Shown here: in pieces, positions 58,116 to 64,000 of the stretch
Position numbering within the stretch: position 1 is the stretch's first letter
Layout of the letters: each line of letters starts with the position of its first letter
Source of the DNA: Cryptomeria japonica
Taxonomy: Eukaryota > Streptophyta > Pinopsida > Cupressales > Cupressaceae
Reading direction: 5' to 3'
DNA: 64,000 nt
Assembly (NCBI RefSeq): GCF_030272615.1
Contig: NC_081414.1
Span: 907,811,009-907,875,008, forward strand
Position numbers and translations under genes: made by a program
The notes under the pieces: model-generated
Told to the model about the DNA's origin: nothing
What the model saw: only the letters and a program-made list of their open reading frames with translations
Database searches by the model: none

Positions 58116-59974
58116 CTATATCTATGTTTTATCTTTCTAAAATTATTAGATGATAATTTTTATTTTATGATTCTTCTTTAAATACTAATATAGAAAACAT
58201 TTCATTTTCTTTTATATCTTTTTAATTGTTATCTTGATATAACTATGTTATTGATATTTTTTAATTGAACATAAAGTAAACAATTAAATTCAAATATTTT
58301 TTATTACAAAGAATTGTTGTACCTATTCAAACAATTATCTAAAAATTTAATTATTATTATTATTATCAAAAAAATTAGATTTGTATTCAATTATGCTTAT
58401 TCATAATAGATTTCAAATATTATGTTATTGTACCTAATACATATATTTGAATTAGATAAATTAAAAATAAAATAACAATATTTATAGTATTCATTACTTA
58501 ATCAAGGATGTTGATATGACATAGCTTTTTATATTAATTTAGAAAAACAAAAGTGAATCAATAATATATGGTTTGAATAATTGTCAACCATAATAAAATA
58601 TGTCAAAGTAATATAATATAAATAAAATTGTAATATAACTTTTCATGAGTCACATTAAGATAATACTAACATTAAACATTTTGTATTTTTATGATATATT
58701 ATAAAATACTATTAATATTTACTTAATCAATATATAAATTACAATAAGAAATCAACAAACACTTTTTTACTTTGTTAATAATTTAAGGAATATTAAAAAA
58801 AGGTTATTTGAAAAGTGTTAGTTAAAGATTACCATCACCAACCTCCTACTAAAAATAAAAAATGAAAGTGAAATTTGAGCCAAAGATATATATATTATAA
58901 TCATTCAACCCAATTACATAGTAACAATTATATGAGTTTTTATAAATTGGGAATCTTAAAAATCACTATGTCAAAATACTAACAATGATCACAGATAACA
59001 AATTTCTAAGAGTGATGTAACAAGAAAAGAGAAAAATGATATCCTAAACATTGATAAAGAAACATGTTACACATTAAAATCCAAAAATATATCAAATTGT
59101 TAAATACCTTTAATCCAATATATTTTATCTATTTCGAGAGTGGTGATTCATAGAATCAGCTAGCATCGACATTGGTCAACTCCTAATTTGATTTTTTTTT
59201 TTCAAAGATGAAAGGTCCCAAATTGCATTACTAGATATGACTACCAGAATGGAGCATTACATTGGTAGATTCTTAATAATGTAATGCTTCAGTGGTTGTT
59301 TGACTTGCAATTTAATGGGATGCTAGTGCATCGTGTAAATGTCTTTGTGTAGTGTTTTTGTTCAAGAAAATAAGACCCTAAGACCCAAGATTGAGATAAT
59401 TATATTAATAAAGATGTATTATATTATCATTCTATTAAAATTAAAATATTTTATTTTCTCAAGCTAAAGAGGAGGAGGTATCATGTAATGTGAAATTGTA
59501 AGGGTGTGTCTTTTTTAGTGCTATAGTTTAATATTATTCATGTATCCACATACTAGAATATCCCACTTGAGGTGGCACTATGTGTTTCTCATAGTATGTG
59601 TTTAGAAATTATTAAGTATTTTTTAGTGTCATGTACAATTTTCTAAATGCAATTATGAAAAATTACAAGATGTGTTTAAGAGTTGTTATAGTAGAAAAAA
59701 TATGAAGAGAGAATTAATTATGGATTAAAAGAAAGTTGATAAAGATGTTTTACTTAACGAATATTCTCTTAAATATGGTTCCAAAATTACATGTAAGACC
59801 AAAATGGAGCACACACTCTTAATTTGAAAAATGATTTTTTCATATGATTTGTTGTTAACTCACAATGATAGTGTTAGATTTTATGCTTTATTTTGATACC
59901 TAGTTTAGACTAAAATGTTAGCACTTGGTTTTAGAAACTATTGGTCATTTTGATTTTGGTTACATATTACGTGA
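58116..59974. other. AT-rich region without genes
   Basis: Extremely A/T-rich, with short runs of TTATTATTATTATTATC near 58345 and no open frame of note on either strand. No LTR-element protein similarity seen. Confidence 0.5.
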
Positions 59975-60221
59975 TTGGATAGAGACAAGGAAGATTTGTA
60001 ATTTTAGAAGGGGTTATATTATTAGATTGTTCTAACCAATGTTGGTGTGAAAAGGGATTTGATAGTCTAAGTATATGGTAAGAATGTTATTATGGGTGTA
60101 TTGTAACTATAATAATGACCTAGTGATTGAGTAATATATTTAATCTCCTTTTGTTGCTACATTTTTTTTCTTGAGAAAACTTTCTAAGGTAAATCATTAT
60201 GTCATCTTTACACTACGTGAT
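59975..60221 (+). repeat. Direct repeat, right copy
   Basis: Right partner of 57890-58115, ending CACTACGTGATTG where LTR H begins. Confidence 0.6.
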
Positions 60222-61748
60222 TGTGATAGTTCTGATACTTAATGTAAGTACAGATCCAATAGCCAATAAGATGAGAGGGGGGGGGGGTGAATCATACAAA
60301 CTTAATCTTCCATAAAAATATCAGATTCAACCTCGGTAACATATACTTTAGTAATATAACCAAAACTGCTAAACATGCAAACTCAAAAGCATATAAACAT
60401 CATAAACCTCATAACACTAGATTTAACGTGGAAACCCAAATAGGGAAAAACCACTGTGGGATTTCAGACCCACTAAGAAATATACTCTTCTAGAGTATGC
60501 TCGGTTAAAAGCAAATCCTGTTAAAGATTACAAACACATTGCTAGACGTGACTTGGTTAAGGGATTTCCCTCAGATCTGTTAGGATCTTCACCTTGTTAG
60601 AAGTGACCTTGTTAAAGGATTTCAAACACTCAATCAGAATGTCACCTTGCTAGAGGGTTTTACAAATAAGACTATTAAGTCCACTCGGTTAAGAGATTTT
60701 CTGCCACTTCATAAAATAATAGTAATAAAAATCTATCTGCAACTTCACATCTAAAATGCTAAAGCAGATTCTTATTTGCTCAATACAATCTAGACATAGA
60801 ACTAATCTTGTCCATCTGCTAGGCTTCTATACTCTGTTATTCAAACAGGTCTTCAAGCTTCTATGCTCAGTAATCACTTATGTAGCATCCCTGTGCATAC
60901 ATTTGCCCACATACATTGTTTATCAATAGTTTCCTATTTATAAACAATTTGCCAACCGCTTAATCTCCTTGTTCACATTTCCCATGATCAATCATAGCCA
61001 TCAGATCTTCAAACTTTGACTAGGTTCAATGTATCCTTCAATCTAAAAATTTTTTACCCTACCTTGGAACTTGCATACATTTCTTGGAACTTGTACTAGG
61101 GTATTGCGGTTCAATCTGAGCTGTAGATCTTCATGCTGATTTTCCTTTGCCATAGATTCATTAACAAACTTCATGCATGACATACCAATCATTTAATCAG
61201 TTCCAGCTCATCAGCTTCCTTTATTAAATAATGCATGTAACCATTTAATGTATTCTACTATAGCTCGGTTACAACTTGGTAACAACTCGGTAAATACTAA
61301 ACTTCACTTGGTAGACATTCTGCCTTCATTAAACGATAGTGATAACCTTAGGGTTTACCGACTAGGTTCTTTGCTCGGTAACATAGTATAGTATTAACCT
61401 TACAATTTACAACATATGTATGATGTTAAAACAATCTAAAAATCATGATCTCATCATTGTTTGACTCTGTAATAGTTGCCCATTGAATACCTTATTCATC
61501 CCCTTATTCATCATATTCTTTCTGTGTCTTTTACGGACATCTTTATACTCTTCAAATCATACTTCTCAAGATATGGCAACATCATACTGAATTAGAAAAT
61601 CAATTTCTTGATATCAATGACAAAATAATAATATCAAGACAGTAAACATCCTTAATCAGTTATATCCATAATCATCAACAACCTTCTCAATATCCTTATT
61701 GAAATGTCAACAATCTCCCATTGTCTGTTATAATGCCAAATGCCAACA
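60222..61748 (-). repeat. 3' LTR of H
   Basis: About 1.53 kb, minus strand. Inner end fixed by the PPT; outer end approximate (TG at 60222 or 60224). TATAAATAG on the minus strand near 60935-60943 may be the TATA box. Contains AACGTGGAAACCCA and GGGAAAAACCAC, the reverse of the conserved block in F. The frame 60287-60493 is LTR sequence. Confidence 0.7.
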
Positions 61749-62172
61749 ATCTCCCCCTTTGGCATTGATGGCAAAACCAATTGATTTGACCTTAAAAAGA
61801 TTTAGATTGCTGTGATTCTAAAATGCTAAAATGCTCTCTTGCTGTCAACAGACTTCTCCTATTTTCTTCAGTCTTCTCCCCCTTTTTTCAATCTTTAGTT
61901 TCAGTCTTTTTAATCAGTTTTCTCCCCCTTTGACAACAATGCCAAAAAGTAAAGAATTAAAACATAATTTCTTCCTGTAGGGAGTGATTGCCTGCTGTTG
62001 TGTATCAACTGAGTCTCAGTCAGAGCATTTTGTCTTCAATTCTCGTTCCCTGTATTTTATCCTGCATTATTTCCTGCACACCTTTAGAAAACATCCTAAA
62101 GTGTGTAAATCAGCATCAACTCTTAAAAGATATTCGATAGAGTCATTGAATTGATGCTTTCACCGAACTCGT
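61749..62172 (-). promoter_or_regulatory. 3' region of H with PPT array
   Basis: Minus-strand PPT-like tracts: AAAGGGGGAGAT (61760-61749), AAAAAAGGGGGAGAAG (about 61877-61892) and CAAAGGGGGAGAAA (about 61918-61931). No gene. Confidence 0.65.
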
Positions 62173-64000
62173 TCAGTGAGTAGAAGATAGGGGTAGGACC
62201 CCTAACTTACTTCTGAGATATTCAAAAGTGTCCCTTGGTAGTGGCTTGGTAAAGATATCTGCTATTTGTTCCTTTGTGCTAACATACTCCAACACCACTT
62301 TCTTCTCTTGAGCTTCTTCTCTAAGATAATGATATTTGATAGAGATGTGCTTTCTCTTAGAGTGCATAACAGGATTCTTCGAAATGTTAATGGCACTAGT
62401 ATTGTCATAGAATATAGTTACTGGCTCCGTAAATTTCTCATTTATTCCTTCCAATAGTTGTTTGATCCATGCTATGTTGGTACAATTCAATGCTGCAACA
62501 ACGTATTCAGCTTCTGTTGTTGACTGTGAAACACATCCTTGTTTCTTGCTAAGCCAACTCACTAGTCTTTCTCCTAAAAAGAAAGCTCCTCCACTTGTGC
62601 TTTTCTTGTCATCAATGTTGCCTACCCAATCAGCATCAGTATAAACTTTTAAATCAAAATCATTTCCTTTCTGATATACTAAGCCATAATCCTCTGTGCC
62701 TTTCAAGTATCTAAAAATTCTTTTGATTGTTGTCATGTGTGTTTCCTTAGGATCTGCCGAGAATCTTGCAACTATACCTACTGCATGTGCTATGTCTGGT
62801 CTGCTGTGAACAACATATTGTAGCTTTCTAATCATGGATCGGTAAAGTGTCTCATAAATAGATGCAGATTCATCATTCTTTGATAGTTTACAGTTGGTAG
62901 TCATAGGAGTACTTACTAGTTTTGAATCCTCCATTCCAAATTTCTTCAAGATTTCCTTTATGTACTTGGATTGAGTAATGAAAATCTCATTTTCCATTTG
63001 CAGTATTTGTAAACCTATAAAATACTTTATCTCACCGATTAATGACATCTCAAATTATTTGCTCGTTTAATTTCCAAAGTTCTTACAAAGAGAGTCATTT
63101 CCACAAAATATAATATCATCAACAAATATGGCTGAGATCAGTATTCCATTTTCATCATTCTTCATGTACATATTTCCATTCTCACTTGTCATTATAAAAC
63201 CAATCTTAATCAAATAAGAGTGCAATCTTTCATACCATGCTCTAGGTGCTTGTTTCAGACCATATAATGCTTTGTTCAATTTACATACCTGATCTTTATT
63301 ATTGTCTTCAACAAATCCTTCAGGTTGTTCAATAAAAACTTCTTCTTCTAATATTCCTTTTAGAAATGTAGATTTGACATCCATTTGATATACCTTGAAG
63401 TTCTTGAAAGTAGCATATACCAACAATGTTCTTACTCCTTCAAGTCTAGCCATAGGTGCAAAAGTTTCACCATAATCAATTCCTTCTTCTTGAACATAAC
63501 CTTTGCAAACTAGTCTTGCTTTATTTCGAATGACCTAACCTTTTTCATTTAGCTTGTTTATGAAAATCCACTTTCTATCGATTACATTTTTGTCCTTTGG
63601 TCTTGGGATTAGTGTCTATGTGTCATTCTTCTTGATTTGATCAATTTCTTCTGTCATAGCAATTATCCAATCTTCACTGTTAAATGCCTCTTTCACTATT
63701 CTTGGTTCAAATTCAGATATCAGACATGTGTTCTGTCTCAGTTTGTTCCTTGTCATCACTGGATCATCCTTATCTCCTATAATCTGACTTGGTGCATGAT
63801 GCCTTCTGACATACTTGGCTAATACAGGCTTGGTAGGCTCTATATGATCTTCTTCATTACTCGGTAACTGGTTATTTTCTTCAACAGTTTTCTCGATAAA
63901 ACTTGTCGATTGAACATAGAAAAATTCATCATAATCTTCTAGTTCTTTGGAATTTCCTTCATCATTTCTTTCTGCAAATTCATCAATTTTCACATTTGCA
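62173..64000 (-). pseudogene. Copia reverse transcriptase and RNase H of element H
   Basis: One minus-strand frame from the window edge to the stop at 62173. It contains APSQIIGDKDDPVMTRNKL, KEAFNSEDWIIAMTEEIDQI, RT motifs MDVKSTFLKGILEEEVFIEQ, LNKALYGLKQAPRAWYERL and catalytic FVDDIIF (about 63105-63125). RNase H follows: VYTDADWVGNIDDKKSTSGG, SQSTTEAEYV, DNTSAINISKNPVMHSKRKH, ADIFTKPLPRDTFEYL. Stops near 63613, about 63520, 63067 and 63055. Least decayed pol in the window and a plausible relative of the helper that mobilises family B. Confidence 0.85.

Larger units (their letters stand above)
60222..64000 (-). mobile_element. Ty1-Copia retrotransposon H, minus strand, runs off window
   Basis: 3' LTR (61748 down to about 60222), PPT array and pol C-terminal half (from beyond 64000 to 62173). 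LTR start TGTTGGCATTTGGC and PPT AAAGGGGGAGAT match F and family B. The 5' half is outside the window. Confidence 0.8.

Overview
The window looks like intergenic DNA from a large-genome seed plant. It is AT-rich and made almost entirely of nested, decayed LTR retrotransposons, with tRNA-primed binding sites, polypurine tracts (PPTs), TG...CA long terminal repeats (LTRs) and 4-5 bp target-site duplications. CpG sites have decayed widely to TpG/CpA, as in methylated plant repeats. I found no confidently intact host gene, no RNA gene, and nothing prokaryotic. A gymnosperm or another plant with a bloated genome fits, but the species cannot be named from this sequence.

Layout, left to right. (1) 1-532 and 3836-4253: an older unassigned sequence split by B1 (533-3830, duplication GGCAC), an internally deleted copy of retroelement family B. 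(2) 4254-17357: a Copia element E (LTR, gag, protease, start of integrase). Its 5' LTR is split by a Gypsy-type element C (4520-14585, duplication GTACT). C in turn holds the 5' end of another Gypsy-type element D (9706-13548). (3) 17358-19506: a CACTA-like transposon terminus, a 558 bp near-perfect palindrome and unassigned DNA. (4) 19512-44642: a very large Tat/Ogre-like Ty3-Gypsy element A, about 18.4 kb without its insert. It has an upstream ORF, gag-protease-G-patch-RT-RNase H-second RNase H-integrase in one long frame, and an antisense gene for a plant-mobile-domain (PMD) protein. Its 5' LTR is split by a full-length family B copy (20518-27242, 918 bp LTRs, duplication CATAT). (5) 45070-48622: a 5'-truncated third family B copy, B2. 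(6) 48623-57375: a Copia element F with gag, integrase, RT and RNase H, interrupted by a reverse-oriented solo LTR G (52412-53962). (7) 57376-60221: AT-rich DNA bounded by a roughly 230 bp direct repeat. (8) 60222-64000: a minus-strand Copia element H running off the window.

Most notable content. Family B has the priming and PPT signals of Copia elements with Sirevirus-like PPT arrays. It encodes no protease, integrase or RT; instead it carries a coiled-coil protein with four CCHC knuckles (ORF1) and a roughly 1,058-residue protein of unknown function (ORF2). It is probably mobilised in trans by elements such as F or H. Element A carries an antisense PMD gene with its own TATA box, a short first exon, a candidate intron and a second exon of about 646 codons. 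Clusters of a TAGCGCAT motif lie upstream of both the sense gag and the antisense gene, in the same orientation relative to each. All coding regions here carry stops or frameshifts, so these copies are inactive.
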